A program made the position numbers and the translations under genes. A stretch of DNA of 64,000 nucleotides from Achromobacter spanius (GTDB taxonomy: Bacteria; Pseudomonadota; Gammaproteobacteria; Burkholderiales; Burkholderiaceae_B): positions 5,828,001-5,892,000 of the forward strand of contig NZ_CP121261.1 in assembly GCF_029637605.1 (NCBI RefSeq). The letters run 5' to 3'. Below are positions 44,159 through 55,330 of this stretch, in pieces. The notes beneath the pieces are model-generated. The model worked only from the letters and a program-made list of their open reading frames with translations. It was not told where the DNA came from and did no database searches. Numbering within the stretch: position 1 is the first letter of the stretch; every line of letters begins with the position of its first letter.

Positions 44159-44772
44159 CGTTGCTCCAGGGCGAGGCAATACTGGTCCAGCAAGTCGTCG
44201 GCCTGCTGATCCAGGGATTTCAGGCGATGGGTATGCAGCAACAGCAATAAGCCCATCAGATAGGTGAACAGGTTCATCTGCTCGATCGCCACGGTGCCCG
44301 CGTCCCATCCCTTGGTGCGGGCCAACGCGCCGCCCAGCAGGTCCACGCATTGCCGCAGGCGTGCATTCAGCTTTTCGTCCATGTCCCGGCCCAGGCCCCT
44401 GGGGCCCAGCCCCTGGAACAAATACATGCCCAGGGAAAAGTCGGTCCGGCGCTGGGCGTAATAGCCGAAGAAGGCGCGGATGGTCTTGCGGGCGGCGCCG
44501 GAGGCGGGGCCGGTGCTTGCCGCCTCATCCAGATGCACATGCAGGCGCCCGAGCGATTCATCCAACAACGCGCCGTAAAGGGTTTCCTTGCCTGCGAACC
44601 AGGGGTAAATGGCGCCCGTAGTGCAGCCGGCTTCCTTGGCAATTGCCCGTATCGTCGTTTTCTCGAGCCCGTCGCGCTCAAAAACGCGCTGCGCCGCGTC
44701 CAGGATCATCTGACGCCGCAGTGCGTTCAGCCGTTCGGTTCTTTCGGCGCGGGCGGTCGGGGTGGCGGCCAT
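44155..44772 (-). CDS. TetR-family regulator
   Basis: The 205-residue product has the N-terminal helix-turn-helix RQMILDAAQRVFERDGLEKT, then IRAIAKEAGCTTGAIYPWFA. The C-terminal half is helical. It is the first gene of an operon with a thioesterase and a truncated dehydrogenase. A perfect inverted repeat 54 bases upstream (44826-44844) is a good candidate for its own operator, giving autoregulation. Acyl-CoA is a plausible ligand given the thioesterase partner (inference). Confidence 0.9.
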   Translation of the reverse strand: MAATPTARAERTERLNALRRQMILDAAQRVFERDGLEKTTIRAIAKEAGCTTGAIYPWFAGKETLYGALLDESLGRLHVHLDEAASTGPASGAARKTIRAFFGYYAQRRTDFSLGMYLFQGLGPRGLGRDMDEKLNARLRQCVDLLGGALARTKGWDAGTVAIEQMNLFTYLMGLLLLLHTHRLKSLDQQADDLLDQYCLALEQR

Positions 44773-44825
44773 GAGGGGGGGCGGAAATCAGCGTGTGAGA
44801 GCACTGATAATATCGACGATTTTTT

Positions 44826-44844
44826 CAAATAACAATGTTATTTG
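44826..44844. promoter_or_regulatory. TetR-type operator
   Basis: The 19-base sequence CAAATAACAATGTTATTTG is a perfect inverted repeat with eight-base arms and a three-base centre. It is AT-rich in GC-rich surroundings and lies just upstream of the TetR gene. Size and symmetry suit a TetR dimer. Confidence 0.72.
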
Positions 44845-45233
44845 CCGCGCCGAAATGGCTGCGGGAACGCCATGGTGTCTACAGACATTCAGACGGATTC
44901 GCGGTACAAACGCACCTGAAGCAGGCATGAAAGCGGGTTGAAAGAACGCCGGTCAAATCGCTTCAATAATTAGGGGCAGGGCTGAAAGTCGCATGGATAC
45001 GTGCTTGCCTGTTTTTCCTCGGGTTAGCCCTAACACCTTTGCCGCGCCGCTTGCGCGATGTTGCAAGATCCCAACAGGGGTGTCGCAAACGTGCACTTTT
45101 CTGATGCCGACCATAGCCAGTCCCCCCGATTTTTGATGCAATAGCGTCAACTTCCCTTCGCGGAGTTAGGGGGGCGGCAGGCTGGTTTGCTGGATTGCTG
45201 CTCTTGTCACTCAAATCAACGGAGATTTCTTAA
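44845..45233. other. Gene-free region upstream of the porin gene
   Basis: These 389 bases carry no convincing coding frame; the short minus-strand frames at 44953-45214 have no ribosome site and no protein-like composition. The region should hold the porin promoter and a long leader. A weak inverted repeat TTGATGCAATAGCGTCAA is at 45133-45150, and GGAG lies ten bases before the porin ATG. Confidence 0.5.
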
Positions 45234-46343
45234 ATGAAAAAGACTCTGCTCGCTGCCGCCCTGCTCGCCGGTTTTGCCGGTGTCGCCCAGGCAGAAACGT
45301 CTGTCACCCTGTACGGCATCATCGACACGGGCCTCGGCTACAACAAGATCAGCGGTGCTGGCGAAGCCAACGGCAGCCGTTTCGGCATGATCAACGGCGT
45401 CCAAAACGGTTCGCGCTGGGGTCTGCGTGGTTCGGAAGATCTGGGTGACGGCCTGCGCGCTGTTTTCCAACTGGAATCCGGCTTTGATTCGGGTAACGGC
45501 CGCTCGGCTCAAGGTGGCCGTCTGTTCGGTCGTCAAGCCACCGTCGGTCTGGCCAGCGACAGCTGGGGCCAACTGGACTTCGGTCGTCAAACCAACATCG
45601 CGTCGAAGTACTTCGGCTCGATCGATCCGTTCGGCGCCGGCTTCGGCCAAGCCAACATCGGCGTTGGCCTGAGCGCTGCCAACACGCAACGCTACGACAA
45701 CATGGTCATGTATCAGACCCCGTCGTACAGCGGCTTCCAGTTCGGCGTTGGTTACTCGTTCAATGCTGACGACACCGACACCGCCGAAACCGGCTGGCGC
45801 ACTGCCGACAACACCCGCGCGATCACCACCGGTCTGCGCTATGTCAACGGCCCGCTGAACGTGGCCCTGACGTATGACCAGTTGAACGCTTCGAACAAGC
45901 TGTCGACCGACGCTACCGACGCTACCCCGCGTATGTACGCCATCGGCGCTTCGTACGACTTTGAAGTTGTGAAGCTCGCCCTGGCCTATGGCCGCACGAC
46001 CGACGGCTGGTTCGCTGGTCAAGGCGTGAACAGCGACGCTGGCAACATCGGCTTCGGTGGCAACCAGTTCGCAGACGGCTTCAAGTCGAACTCGTACATG
46101 GTTGGCCTGTCGGCTCCGATCGGCGGCGCAAGCAAGCTGTTCGGTTCGTGGCAGATGGTTGACCCGTCGAACACCGAGCTGACCGGTGGCGACGAAACGA
46201 TGAACGTGTTCTCGCTGGGTTACACCTACGACCTGTCCAAGCGCACCAACCTGTACGCTTACGGTTCGTACGCCAAGGACTTCGCCTTCATCGACGGCGT
46301 CAAGTCGACCGCTGTCGGCGTCGGTGTCCGTCACCGCTTCTAA
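45234..46343 (+). CDS. General porin, Burkholderiales OmpC type
   Basis: The 369-residue trimeric beta-barrel porin has a signal peptide (MKKTLLAAALLAGFAGVAQA). The mature start ETSVTLYGIIDTGLGYNK is typical, followed by SRWGLRGSEDLGDGLRAVFQLE and the eyelet-loop region. It ends in the barrel-closing GVRHRF with C-terminal Phe, the signal for BAM-mediated assembly. The codon choice is more T-rich at third positions (GGT, TCG, CGT) than that of neighbours, as in highly expressed genes. It forms the main hydrophilic channel of the outer membrane. Terminators follow. Confidence 0.95.
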   Translation: MKKTLLAAALLAGFAGVAQAETSVTLYGIIDTGLGYNKISGAGEANGSRFGMINGVQNGSRWGLRGSEDLGDGLRAVFQLESGFDSGNGRSAQGGRLFGRQATVGLASDSWGQLDFGRQTNIASKYFGSIDPFGAGFGQANIGVGLSAANTQRYDNMVMYQTPSYSGFQFGVGYSFNADDTDTAETGWRTADNTRAITTGLRYVNGPLNVALTYDQLNASNKLSTDATDATPRMYAIGASYDFEVVKLALAYGRTTDGWFAGQGVNSDAGNIGFGGNQFADGFKSNSYMVGLSAPIGGASKLFGSWQMVDPSNTELTGGDETMNVFSLGYTYDLSKRTNLYAYGSYAKDFAFIDGVKSTAVGVGVRHRF

Positions 46344-46415
46344 TCCACTGCAGGGCGCAAGCCCTGTCTGGATTTAAAACGCAAGCGAACGAACGGGCTG
46401 CGGCTCGTTCGTATG

Positions 46416-46442
46416 AAGCCACCCTTCGGGGTGGCTTTTTTT
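46416..46442 (+). terminator. Rho-independent terminator after the porin gene
   Basis: Stem AAGCCACCC / GGGTGGCTT with a TTCG tetraloop and seven T. A second weaker hairpin (GAACGAACGG / CTCGTTCG) lies just before it. Confidence 0.92.
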
Positions 46443-46600
46443 CGTGCTTTGGTTTGATTTTTGATGACGCGCAGGTGCTTGTCAGTTGAGTCCTGTATGC
46501 TTGCCGTTCTGCCTTGAAAACTGCGATTGTTCCATTTGAAGAATGCAGTCTTTCACCTCTTGTTCAAGCTACAGAGTTCAGCCGGAAGTAACCACGCGAA

Positions 46601-46609
46601 TGCTACAAT
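46601..46609 (+). promoter_or_regulatory. Extended -10 promoter of the nuo operon
   Basis: TGCTACAAT is an extended -10 (TGN then TACAAT) 31 bases before the nuoA ATG. The -35 is poor (TTCAGC at a long 20-base spacing), consistent with reliance on the TGN extension. The preceding 46443-46600 shows no gene. Confidence 0.6.
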
Positions 46610-46640
46610 CCTAAGGTTTGCGCATTTGACGGACGCCTGA

Positions 46641-47000
46641 ATGAACCTGCAACAGTATTTTCCCGTCCTGCTGTTTATCGTAGTGGCCACCCTTATCGGG
46701 TTCGCGCTTCTAACGGCCGGCTCCCTCCTTGGCCCGCGGCGTCCCTACGCTGAGAAGCTGTCGCCCTATGAGTGCGGCTTCGAAGCGTTCGAAGACGCCC
46801 GCATGAAGTTTGACGTGCGCTACTACCTGGTGGCGATTTTGTTCATTCTTTTCGACCTGGAAATCGCGTTCCTGTTTCCGTGGGCCATCGCCCAAGGCAC
46901 AGTCGGACTCGTCGGTTTCTGGACGGTCATGGTTTTCCTAGCCGTGTTGACCGTCGGCTTCATCTACGAATGGAAAAAGGGCGCGCTGGACTGGGAATAA
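46641..47000 (+). CDS. nuoA: NADH-quinone oxidoreductase subunit A
   Basis: The 119-residue membrane subunit of complex I has three helices. Family marks are [20 protein letters not shown] with the conserved Cys, [19 protein letters not shown] with the conserved Asp-Glu, and the last helix with [10 protein letters not shown]. It takes part in the junction between the quinone site and the membrane arm. It is the first gene of the operon, behind an extended -10 promoter. Confidence 0.97.
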   Translation: MNLQQYFPVLLFIVVATLIGFALLTAGSLLGPRRPYAEKLSPYECGFEAFEDARMKFDVRYYLVAILFILFDLEIAFLFPWAIAQGTVGLVGFWTVMVFLAVLTVGFIYEWKKGALDWE

Positions 47001-47042
47001 ACCCCCCGGGGTTTTCTTCACCGCACGCTATCAGAGACGAAT

Positions 47043-47519
47043 ATGGCAATAGACGGCATTCTCAAGCAAGGGTTCATCACAACCAGCGCCGACAAGTTCC
47101 TTAATTGGGCGAAGACCGGCTCCATGTGGCCCATGACCTTCGGTCTGGCCTGTTGCGCGGTTGAGATGATGCACGCGGGCGCGGCCCGCTACGACCTGGA
47201 CCAGTTCGGCATCATCTTCCGGCCCAGTCCGCGTCAGTCCGATCTGATGATCGTTGCTGGCACGCTGTGCAACAAGATGGCGCCGGCGCTGCGCAAGGTT
47301 TACGACCAGATGCCCGAGCCGCGTTGGGTCGTGTCCATGGGCTCCTGTGCCAATGGCGGTGGCTACTACCACTACTCGTATTCCGTGGTTCGTGGCTGCG
47401 ACCGCATCGTACCGGTAGACGTCTACGTGCCGGGCTGCCCGCCCACGGCCGAGGCGCTGGTCTACGGCTTGCTGCAAATGCAGAACAAGATCCGCCTGAC
47501 CAACACGATTGCGCGCTGA
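47043..47519 (+). CDS. nuoB: NADH-quinone oxidoreductase subunit B
   Basis: The 158-residue peripheral-arm subunit binds cluster N2, the last electron carrier before quinone. Ligands are the tandem Cys37-Cys38 ([10 protein letters not shown]), Cys102 ([10 protein letters not shown]) and Cys132 (PGCPPT). Length and motif order are as in proteobacterial complex I. It lies 42 bases after nuoA. Confidence 0.97.
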   Translation: MAIDGILKQGFITTSADKFLNWAKTGSMWPMTFGLACCAVEMMHAGAARYDLDQFGIIFRPSPRQSDLMIVAGTLCNKMAPALRKVYDQMPEPRWVVSMGSCANGGGYYHYSYSVVRGCDRIVPVDVYVPGCPPTAEALVYGLLQMQNKIRLTNTIAR

Positions 47520-47594
47520 TCCTTCGCCCCGTTGGCGGCAGTGCTTGCCACCGACCCTGCGAAACCAGCGTATCGGTTCACCTAAGCGTACAAG

Positions 47595-48221
47595 ATGATG
47601 ACCAGGCTCGAAACCCTGAAAAACAATTTGCAGACCACCCTCGGCGCGGACATCGCGCTGACCGAGGCGTTGGGCGAGCTGACGCTCGAAGTGCCCGCGC
47701 AGCAGTGGTTCTCCGTCTGCAACAAGCTGCGCACCGAAGCCGGTCTGCGCTTTGAAACCTGTATCGACCTCTGTGGCGTCGACTACCTGACCTGGGGCAA
47801 CGGCACGCGCCAACTGCCCGAGGAACCCACCGCCAAGGTGCACCGCGCGCGCTTCGCCGTGGTGATTCACCTGCTGTCCATCGAACACAACTGGCGCCTG
47901 CGTGTCCGCACCTGGGCCGCCGACGATGAATTCCCGATCGTCGCGTCGTTGATGGAATGCTGGCCGGCCGTGGGCTGGTTCGAGCGCGAAGCGTTCGACC
48001 TGTACGGCATCGTCTTCGAAGGCCACCCCGACCTGCGCCGCATCCTGACCGACTACGGCTTCATCGGTCACCCGTTCCGCAAGGACTTCCCGCTGTCGGG
48101 CACCGTCGAAATGCGTTACGACCCCGAACAACGGCGCGTCATTTACCAGCCGGTCACGATCGATCCGCGCGAGATCACCCCGCGCGTGGTCCGCGAAGAC
48201 TCCTACGGCTTGGGGCGTTAA
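47595..48221 (+). CDS. nuoC: NADH-quinone oxidoreductase subunit C
   Basis: The 208-residue hydrophilic subunit (30 kDa type) shows [26 protein letters not shown], then [20 protein letters not shown] and [18 protein letters not shown]. It supports the connection of NuoB and NuoD and is separate from nuoD here, unlike the fused nuoCD of Escherichia. The 75-base gap after nuoB is the largest in the first half of the operon. Confidence 0.96.
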   Translation: MMTRLETLKNNLQTTLGADIALTEALGELTLEVPAQQWFSVCNKLRTEAGLRFETCIDLCGVDYLTWGNGTRQLPEEPTAKVHRARFAVVIHLLSIEHNWRLRVRTWAADDEFPIVASLMECWPAVGWFEREAFDLYGIVFEGHPDLRRILTDYGFIGHPFRKDFPLSGTVEMRYDPEQRRVIYQPVTIDPREITPRVVREDSYGLGR

Positions 48222-48224
48222 ATC

Positions 48225-49481
48225 ATGGCAGAAATCAAGAACTACACGCTTAACTTCGGGCCTCAGCATCCGGCCGCGCACGGTGTGTTGCGCCTGGTGC
48301 TGGAACTGGACGGCGAAGTCATCCAGCGCGCCGATCCGCACATCGGCCTGCTGCATCGCGCCACCGAAAAGCTGGCCGAGCACAAGACCTACATCCAGGC
48401 GCTGCCCTACATGGACCGCCTGGACTACGTGTCCATGATGTGCAACGAGCACGCCTACGTCATGGCCATCGAAAAGCTGCTGGGCGTTGAAGCCCCGCTG
48501 CGCGCGCAGTACATCCGCGTGATGTTCGACGAAATCACGCGCTTGCTGAACCACCTGATGTCCCTGGGTTCACACGCGCTCGACGTGGGCGCCATGGCCG
48601 TGTTCCTGTACGCCTTCCGTGAACGCGAAGACCTGATGGACTGCTACGAAGCGGTCTCCGGCGCGCGCATGCACGCGGCTTACTACCGTCCGGGTGGCGT
48701 CTACCGCGATTTGCCGGACACGATGCCGCAGTACGGCGACACCAGCAAATACCGCGGCGACAAAGAAATGCGCATCATGAATGACGCGCGTTCGGGCTCG
48801 CTGCTGGACTTCATCGAAGACTTCACCAACCGCTTCCCGGCCTGCGTCGACGAGTACGAAACGCTGCTCACCGACAACCGCATCTGGAAGCAACGCCTGG
48901 TGGGCATCGGCGTGGTCGACCCCGATCGCGCCAAGGCGCTGGGCTTCACCGGCCCGATGCTGCGCGGCTCCGGCGTCGCCTGGGACTTGCGCAAGACGCA
49001 GCCCTACGAAGTCTATGACCTGCTTGATTTCGACATCCCCGTGGGTGTCAACGGCGACTGCTACGACCGCTACCTGGTCCGCATCGCTGAAATGCGTGAA
49101 AGTAACCGCATCATCCGCCAGTGCGTGGAATGGCTGCGCAACAACCCGGGTCCGGTCATGATCGAGAATCACAAGATCGCCCCGCCCAGCCGCACCGCCA
49201 TGAAGACCAACATGGAAGAGCTGATCCATCACTTCAAGCTCTTCACCGAAGGTTTCCACGTGCCCCCGGGCGAGTCTTATGCCTCGGTGGAGCATCCCAA
49301 GGGCGAGTTCGGCATCTATCTGGTGTCGGACGGCGCCAACAAGCCTTACCGCCTGAAGATTCGGGCCCCCGGCTTTGTCCACCTGCAAGCGCTGGATGAA
49401 ATGTCGCGCGGTCACATGATCGCCGACGCCGTCACCATCATTGGTACGCAGGACATCGTTTTCGGCGAGATCGATCGCTGA
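48225..49481 (+). CDS. nuoD: NADH-quinone oxidoreductase subunit D
   Basis: The 418-residue subunit (49 kDa type) forms most of the quinone pocket with NuoB. Markers are [20 protein letters not shown] with the quinone-contacting His, [15 protein letters not shown] with the conserved Tyr nearby, and CVDEYETLL. The terminal [12 protein letters not shown] is typical. It starts three bases after nuoC. Confidence 0.97.
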   Translation: MAEIKNYTLNFGPQHPAAHGVLRLVLELDGEVIQRADPHIGLLHRATEKLAEHKTYIQALPYMDRLDYVSMMCNEHAYVMAIEKLLGVEAPLRAQYIRVMFDEITRLLNHLMSLGSHALDVGAMAVFLYAFREREDLMDCYEAVSGARMHAAYYRPGGVYRDLPDTMPQYGDTSKYRGDKEMRIMNDARSGSLLDFIEDFTNRFPACVDEYETLLTDNRIWKQRLVGIGVVDPDRAKALGFTGPMLRGSGVAWDLRKTQPYEVYDLLDFDIPVGVNGDCYDRYLVRIAEMRESNRIIRQCVEWLRNNPGPVMIENHKIAPPSRTAMKTNMEELIHHFKLFTEGFHVPPGESYASVEHPKGEFGIYLVSDGANKPYRLKIRAPGFVHLQALDEMSRGHMIADAVTIIGTQDIVFGEIDR

Positions 49482-49528
49482 TCCGCCCAGACAGTCACGA
49501 GCACGCCCGCATAACCCGGATTCAAACT

Positions 49529-50023
49529 ATGCTGCTTTCCGAACAGGCCTACCAGAAAATCGACCGAGAACTCGCGAAGTTCCCGGCCGACCAGCGGCAG
49601 TCCGCCATCATGGCCTCGCTTGCCATCGCGCAAGAAGAGAAGGGCTGGTTGGCTACCGAAACCATTGAAGATGTGGCCAATTACATTGGCGTCCCGCCCA
49701 TTGCGGTGCAGGAAGTCGCCACGTTCTACAACATGTTCGACGTCAAGCCCGTCGGCAAGAACAAGATCGCCGTTTGCACGAACCTGCCCTGTGCCTTGCG
49801 CGATGGCGACCGTGCTGGCGAATACCTCAAGCGCAAGCTGGGTGTCGACTACCGCCAAACCACCGCCGACGGCCAGTTCACGCTGGTTGAAGGCGAATGC
49901 ATGGGCGCTTGCGGCGATTCCCCCGTGCTGATCGTGAACAACAAGCATATGTGCGTGCGCATGACCGACGAGAAGCTGGACGCGCTGGTCGCGGCCCTCA
50001 AGGTGCAAGGAGAGTCGGCATGA
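49529..50023 (+). CDS. nuoE: NADH-quinone oxidoreductase subunit E
   Basis: The 164-residue subunit (24 kDa type) has a thioredoxin-like fold and cluster N1a. The four ligands are Cys83, Cys88, Cys124 and Cys128 ([21 protein letters not shown]). It forms the dehydrogenase tip with NuoF. The last four bases overlap the nuoF start (ATGA). Confidence 0.96.
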   Translation: MLLSEQAYQKIDRELAKFPADQRQSAIMASLAIAQEEKGWLATETIEDVANYIGVPPIAVQEVATFYNMFDVKPVGKNKIAVCTNLPCALRDGDRAGEYLKRKLGVDYRQTTADGQFTLVEGECMGACGDSPVLIVNNKHMCVRMTDEKLDALVAALKVQGESA

Positions 50024-51387
50024 ACGCGCCCGACCTGTACAAGCAGTTCGCGCAGGGGCTGGACCCCAACCCGCTGAACGACGAGTCCAATTCGATGTGC
50101 CTGCACGGCCGCCACATCAAGCCGCAGATCATGGCTGATGTCGACGGCGCCAACTGGCGCCTTGAAGACTACGTCAAGCGCGGTGGCTACGAAGCCCTGA
50201 AGAAGATCCTGACGACCGGCATGAAGCCGGAAGACGTGATCGCCGAAGTCAAGGCGTCGGGTCTGCGCGGCCGTGGCGGCGCGGGCTTCCCGACCGGCCT
50301 GAAGTGGAGCTTCATGCCGCGCGCGTTCCCCGGTCAGAAGTACCTCGTCTGCAACTCGGACGAAGGCGAGCCGGGCACGTTCAAGGACCGCGACATCCTG
50401 CGCTTCAATCCGCACATCGTGATTGAAGGCATGGCGATCGCGGCCTACGCCATGGGCATCAGCGTCGGCTACAACTACATCCACGGCGAAATCTTCGAAG
50501 TGTACGAACGCTTTGAAGAGGCACTGGAAGAGGCGCGCGCCGCCGGCTTCCTGGGCGACAAGATCCTGGGTTCGGACTACAGCTTCCAGCTGCATGCATT
50601 CCACGGCTACGGCGCCTACATCTGCGGCGAAGAAACCGCGCTGCTGGAATCGCTGGAAGGCAAGAAGGGCCAACCGCGCTTCAAGCCGCCGTTCCCGGCC
50701 AGCTTCGGCCTGTACGGCAAGCCCACCACGATCAACAACACGGAAACGTTCGCGGCCGTGCCGTGGATCATCCGCAACAGCGGCCAGGCCTACCTGGAAG
50801 TCGGCAAGCCGAACAACGGCGGCACCAAGCTGTTCTCGATCACCGGCGACGTCGAACGCCCCGGCAACTACGAGATTCCGCTGGGCACCCCGTTCTCGAC
50901 GCTGCTGGAACTGGCGGGCGGCATGCGCGGCGGCAAGAAACTGAAGGCAGTGATCCCTGGCGGATCCAGCGCCCCGGTGCTGCCGGCCGACATCATGATG
51001 GAATGCACGATGGACTATGACTCCATCGCCAAGGCCGGCTCGATGCTCGGCTCTGGCGCGGTGATCGTCATGGACGAAACGCGCTGCATGGTGAAGTCGC
51101 TGCAGCGCCTGTCGTACTTCTATTTCGAGGAAAGCTGCGGCCAGTGCACGCCGTGCCGCGAAGGCACCGGCTGGCTCTACCGCATGGTGCATCGCATCGA
51201 AAATGGTCACGGCCGTCCGGAAGATCTGGACTTGCTGGACAACGTGGCAGGCAACATCATGGGCCGCACCATCTGCGCCCTGGGTGACGCCGCCGCCATG
51301 CCCGTCCGTGGCTTCCTCAAGCATTTTCGCGACGAATTCGCGCACCACATCGAGCATAAGTCTTGTGTGGTCCCGCAATATCTGTAG
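50020..51387 (+). CDS. nuoF: NADH-quinone oxidoreductase subunit F
   Basis: The 455-residue subunit (51 kDa type) binds NADH, FMN and cluster N3. Visible are the nucleotide loop [34 protein letters not shown], and the cluster motif [12 protein letters not shown] with a fourth Cys in [12 protein letters not shown] 50020 overlaps the nuoE stop; the upstream in-frame start at 49897 lies within nuoE and is rejected. Confidence 0.97.
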   Translation: MNAPDLYKQFAQGLDPNPLNDESNSMCLHGRHIKPQIMADVDGANWRLEDYVKRGGYEALKKILTTGMKPEDVIAEVKASGLRGRGGAGFPTGLKWSFMPRAFPGQKYLVCNSDEGEPGTFKDRDILRFNPHIVIEGMAIAAYAMGISVGYNYIHGEIFEVYERFEEALEEARAAGFLGDKILGSDYSFQLHAFHGYGAYICGEETALLESLEGKKGQPRFKPPFPASFGLYGKPTTINNTETFAAVPWIIRNSGQAYLEVGKPNNGGTKLFSITGDVERPGNYEIPLGTPFSTLLELAGGMRGGKKLKAVIPGGSSAPVLPADIMMECTMDYDSIAKAGSMLGSGAVIVMDETRCMVKSLQRLSYFYFEESCGQCTPCREGTGWLYRMVHRIENGHGRPEDLDLLDNVAGNIMGRTICALGDAAAMPVRGFLKHFRDEFAHHIEHKSCVVPQYL

Positions 51388-51402
51388 GTCTCAGGAACAG
51401 CA

Positions 51403-53730
51403 ATGGTTGAACTAACCGTCGACGGCAATCAGGTCGAAGTGCCCGAAGGCAGCATGGTCATGCATGCCGCTCAGAAAGTCGGGCTTTACGTGCCGCATTT
51501 CTGCTACCACAAGAAACTGTCCATCGCGGCCAACTGCCGGATGTGCCTGGTTGAAGTGGAAAAAGCGCCCAAGGCGCTGCCCGCCTGCGCCACGCCCGTG
51601 ACCAACGGCATGGTCGTCCACACCTGCTCTGAAAAGGCTCGCGCCGCTCAGAAGTCGGTGATGGAATTCTTGCTCATCAATCACCCCCTTGACTGCCCGA
51701 TCTGCGATCAGGGCGGCGAATGCCAGTTGCAGGATCTGGCCGTGGGTTACGGTGGCTCTTCCTCGCGTTACCAAGAGGAAAAGCGCGTCGTCTTCCACAA
51801 GGATCTGGGTCCGCTGGTTTCCGCCGAGGAAATGAGCCGCTGCATCCACTGCACCCGCTGCGTGCGCTTCGGCCAGGAAATCGCCGGCGTCATGGAATTG
51901 GGCATGCTGGGCCGTGGCGAGCACTCCGAGATCACGACGTTTGTCGGCCGCTCGATCGAGTCCGAACTGTCGGGCAACATGATCGACATCTGTCCGGTGG
52001 GCGCGCTGACCTCCAAGCCCTTCCGCTACAGCGCCCGCACCTGGGAACTGGCCCGCCGCCGTTCGGTCAGCCCGCACGACAGCCTGGGCGCCAACCTGGT
52101 GGTCCAGGTCAAGGGCGACCGCGTCATGCGCGTGGTGCCGTTCGAAGACGAAGCCGTCAACGAATGCTGGATCAGCGACCGCGACCGCTTCTCGTACGAA
52201 GGCCTGAACAGCGACGACCGCCTGACCGCCCCGATGATCAAGGGCACCGACGGCAAGTGGCAGGAAGCCTCGTGGGCTGACGCGCTGCAAGCGGTAGCCC
52301 AAGGCCTGTCGCGCGTTCGCGATAGCTTCGGCGCCGGCCAGATCGGCGCGCTGGCGTCCGAATACGCCACCACCGAAGAATATGCGCTGCTGGGCCGCCT
52401 GGTTCGCGCGCTGGGTTCCGAGAACATCGATTTCCGCCTGCGCCAGACCGACCCGGCTTTCGACGCCGCGTTGACCGGTGCTCCGTGGCTGGGCATGCCC
52501 ATCGCTGAACTCGACAACCTGGACCGCGTCCTGGTCGTCGGCTCGTTCCTGCGCAAGGATCACCCGCTGATGGCGCAACGCCTGCGTCAAGCCGCCAAGC
52601 GCGGTACGCAGATCCTGATGGTCGACAGCGCCGCTGACGATCCTCTGATGCCCATCGCCGCCCGCATCACCGTGGCTCCGTCCGAGCTGCCGCGCGCGCT
52701 GGCCGAAGTGGCCGTCGCCCTGGCGCAAGCCAAGGAACAGGCCGTGCCGGCCGAATTCGCCTCGGTCACCCCGGGCGAAAACGCCAAGATCATCGCCGCC
52801 AGCCTAGCTTCCGGTGCCAACACCGCCGTGCTGCTGGGCAACCTGGCCGTGGCCAGCGCCCAAGCTTCGACGCTGGCCGCCAACGGCCGCGCCGTGGCGA
52901 ACCTGGCCGGTGGCAAGTTCGGCTTCCTGACTTCCGGCGGCAACACCGTCGGCGGTTACCTGGCCGGCGCCGTGCCGGGCAAGGGCGGCAAGAACGCCGC
53001 CGCCATGCTGGCGGAGCCGCTCAAGGCCTACATCGTGCTGCACGCCGAGCCGCTGCTGGATGCCGACAACGGCCAGCAAGCCATCGCGGCGCTGCGTGGC
53101 GCGCAGTTCGCCGTGGCCCTGACGCCTTACCGCTCGGCCGCCGCCGAATGGGCCGACGTCATGCTGCCGGTGTCGCCGTTCACCGAAACCTCGGGCACCT
53201 TCGTCAACGCGCAAGGCCTGGCCCAGAGCTTCAAGGGCACGGTCACGCCGTTGGGCCAGACCCGCCCGGGCTGGAAGGTCCTGCGCGTGCTGGGCAACGT
53301 GCTGCATTTGGCCGGCTTTGACGATGAAACGTCGGAATCGGTTCGCGACGCCGCCCTGGCCGGTGGCATCGAAGGCCGCCTGTCCAACGACGTCAAGGCG
53401 CCGCTGAGCCTGGGTCAGGCACTGACCGGCCTGGAGCGCGTGGCCGACGTGCCGATCTACCGCACCGACGCCATGGTTCGCCGCTCGGAGCCGCTGCAAG
53501 CGTCCCCGGCCTCCAAGAAGCCGGCTGCCGCCATGAACGGCCGCACGCTTACCAGCCTGGGCCTGACGGCCGGGGTCAAGGTGCGCGTGGCGGGTGCGCA
53601 AGGCGCCGTCGAACTCGAAACCGTGCAGGATGATGCCGTGGCCGACCGTGCCGTGCGCATTTCCGCAGCCTTTGATAACACCGCAGCCCTGGGTGGCGCA
53701 TTCGGTCAACTCAGCGTGGAGCGTGCCTGA
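51403..53730 (+). CDS. nuoG: NADH-quinone oxidoreductase subunit G
   Basis: The 775-residue subunit (75 kDa type) carries several clusters. N1b uses Cys34, 45, 48 and 62; N5 uses His94 with Cys98, 101 and 107 ([14 protein letters not shown]); N4 uses Cys147, 150, 153 and 197 ([18 protein letters not shown]). The molybdopterin-oxidoreductase-like C-terminal domain follows without its cofactor role. The extra N7 Cys set found in Escherichia is not seen in residues 220-260. The stop overlaps nuoH by one base. Confidence 0.96.
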   Translation: MVELTVDGNQVEVPEGSMVMHAAQKVGLYVPHFCYHKKLSIAANCRMCLVEVEKAPKALPACATPVTNGMVVHTCSEKARAAQKSVMEFLLINHPLDCPICDQGGECQLQDLAVGYGGSSSRYQEEKRVVFHKDLGPLVSAEEMSRCIHCTRCVRFGQEIAGVMELGMLGRGEHSEITTFVGRSIESELSGNMIDICPVGALTSKPFRYSARTWELARRRSVSPHDSLGANLVVQVKGDRVMRVVPFEDEAVNECWISDRDRFSYEGLNSDDRLTAPMIKGTDGKWQEASWADALQAVAQGLSRVRDSFGAGQIGALASEYATTEEYALLGRLVRALGSENIDFRLRQTDPAFDAALTGAPWLGMPIAELDNLDRVLVVGSFLRKDHPLMAQRLRQAAKRGTQILMVDSAADDPLMPIAARITVAPSELPRALAEVAVALAQAKEQAVPAEFASVTPGENAKIIAASLASGANTAVLLGNLAVASAQASTLAANGRAVANLAGGKFGFLTSGGNTVGGYLAGAVPGKGGKNAAAMLAEPLKAYIVLHAEPLLDADNGQQAIAALRGAQFAVALTPYRSAAAEWADVMLPVSPFTETSGTFVNAQGLAQSFKGTVTPLGQTRPGWKVLRVLGNVLHLAGFDDETSESVRDAALAGGIEGRLSNDVKAPLSLGQALTGLERVADVPIYRTDAMVRRSEPLQASPASKKPAAAMNGRTLTSLGLTAGVKVRVAGAQGAVELETVQDDAVADRAVRISAAFDNTAALGGAFGQLSVERA

Positions 53731-54803
53731 TGGAATGGCTTAATGTTCTTGAGCGCCACGGGCAGGAGCTGCTGGGCCCGACGGTCTGGATGGTCCTCTG
53801 GACCCTCATCAAGATTGTGATCATCGCCGTGCCGATCATTCTGTGCGTTGCGTACCTGACGTACTGGGAACGCAAGATGATCGGCGCCATGCACGTGCGC
53901 ATGGGTCCGAACCGCGTCGGTTTCAAGGGGCTGTTGCAGCCGTTTGCCGACGTGTTCAAGCTGCTGACCAAGGAAGTCGTGGTTCCCAGCCAGGCCAACA
54001 AGGTGCTGTTCATCGTGGCCCCCGTGGTCACGCTGATGCCCGCGCTGGCCGCCTGGGCCGTGGTTCCCTTCGGCCCCGATATCGTGCTGGCCAACGTCAA
54101 CGCCGGCCTGCTGTACATCATGGCCATCACGTCCATCGGCGTGTATGGCGTGATCGTGGCGGGTTGGGCGTCGAACTCCAAGTACGCCTTCCTGGGCGCG
54201 CTGCGCGCTTCGGCACAGATGCTGTCCTACGAACTGGCCATCGGCTTCGTGCTCGTCACGGTGCTGCTGGTGTCGGGCAGCCTGAACATGTCCGAAATCG
54301 TCAACGTCCAGAACCGCGGCTGGTTTGCGGAAAAGGGCCTGACGTTCATGTCCTGGAACTGGCTGCCGCTGTTGCCGCTGTTCGTGATCTACGTGATTTC
54401 GGCCGTGGCTGAAACCAACCGTCACCCCTTCGACGTCGTCGAAGGCGAATCGGAAATCGTGGCCGGCCACATGGTCGAGTACTCGGGTATGGCCTTCGCC
54501 CTGTTCTTCCTGGGTGAATACGCCAACATGATCCTGCTGTCCTGCATGGCGTCGATCATGTTCCTGGGCGGCTGGGCTTCCCCGATCGACATCGCGCCGT
54601 TGACCTGGATTCCGGGTTGGATCTGGCTGGGTCTGAAGACGTTCTTCGTGGTCTCGTTGTTTGTGTGGTTCCGCGCATCGTTCCCGCGCTACCGCTATGA
54701 CCAGATCATGCGTTTGGGTTGGAAAATCTTCATCCCGCTGACCGGCGTTTGGCTGGTCGTGGTGGCGATCTGGATGCAGACGCCCTGGAACATTTGGCGC
54801 TAA
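53730..54803 (+). CDS. nuoH: NADH-quinone oxidoreductase subunit H
   Basis: The 357-residue membrane subunit (ND1 type) has eight or nine helices. It bears [21 protein letters not shown] at the quinone entry and the acidic loop [21 protein letters not shown], which couples quinone chemistry to proton transfer. The start codon overlaps the last base of nuoG. Confidence 0.97.
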   Translation: MEWLNVLERHGQELLGPTVWMVLWTLIKIVIIAVPIILCVAYLTYWERKMIGAMHVRMGPNRVGFKGLLQPFADVFKLLTKEVVVPSQANKVLFIVAPVVTLMPALAAWAVVPFGPDIVLANVNAGLLYIMAITSIGVYGVIVAGWASNSKYAFLGALRASAQMLSYELAIGFVLVTVLLVSGSLNMSEIVNVQNRGWFAEKGLTFMSWNWLPLLPLFVIYVISAVAETNRHPFDVVEGESEIVAGHMVEYSGMAFALFFLGEYANMILLSCMASIMFLGGWASPIDIAPLTWIPGWIWLGLKTFFVVSLFVWFRASFPRYRYDQIMRLGWKIFIPLTGVWLVVVAIWMQTPWNIWR

Positions 54804-54824
54804 GCCGCCAGGCAGAGGCAGGAT

Positions 54825-55313
54825 ATGGAAGCGATCAAAGATTTCTTCGGCAGCCTGATGCTGACCGAGTTGCTCAAGGGCATGCGCCTGACGGGCAAGT
54901 ACTTTTTCAAGCGCAAGGTCACCTTGCGTTATCCGCAGGAAAAGACGCCCACGTCGGCGCGATTCCGCGGCCTGCACGCATTGCGCCGCTACCCCAACGG
55001 GGAAGAGCGCTGCATTGCGTGCAAGCTGTGCGAAGCCGTGTGCCCGGCCTTGGCGATCACCATCGAATCGGACCAGCGCGAGGACGGCACCCGCCGCACC
55101 ACGCGTTACGACATCGATCTGACCAAGTGCATTTTCTGCGGCTTCTGTGAGGAAAGCTGCCCCGTGGACTCGATCGTGGAAACCCATATCCACGAATACC
55201 ACGGTGAGAAGCGCGGCGACCTGTATTTCACCAAAGACATGCTGCTCGCCGTGGGCGACCGCTACGAAGCCGACATCGCCCGCCGCCGGGCCGACGACGC
55301 TCCTTACCGTTGA
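54825..55313 (+). CDS. nuoI: NADH-quinone oxidoreductase subunit I
   Basis: The 162-residue ferredoxin-like subunit has two 4Fe-4S clusters, N6a and N6b. The ligands are Cys63, 66, 69, 73 and Cys102, 105, 108, 112 ([26 protein letters not shown]). It hands electrons on to NuoB. Length and spacing are standard. Confidence 0.97.
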   Translation: MEAIKDFFGSLMLTELLKGMRLTGKYFFKRKVTLRYPQEKTPTSARFRGLHALRRYPNGEERCIACKLCEAVCPALAITIESDQREDGTRRTTRYDIDLTKCIFCGFCEESCPVDSIVETHIHEYHGEKRGDLYFTKDMLLAVGDRYEADIARRRADDAPYR

Positions 55314-55330
55314 AGCCCAGGGTCTGATCC

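Noticed and set aside
44953..45214. Two small minus-strand frames before the porin gene
   Set aside because: No ribosome site, no protein-like composition; the region is the likely porin leader and promoter.
47031..48554. A 507-codon minus-strand frame over nuoB-nuoD
   Set aside because: Shadow of conserved nuo genes on the other strand.
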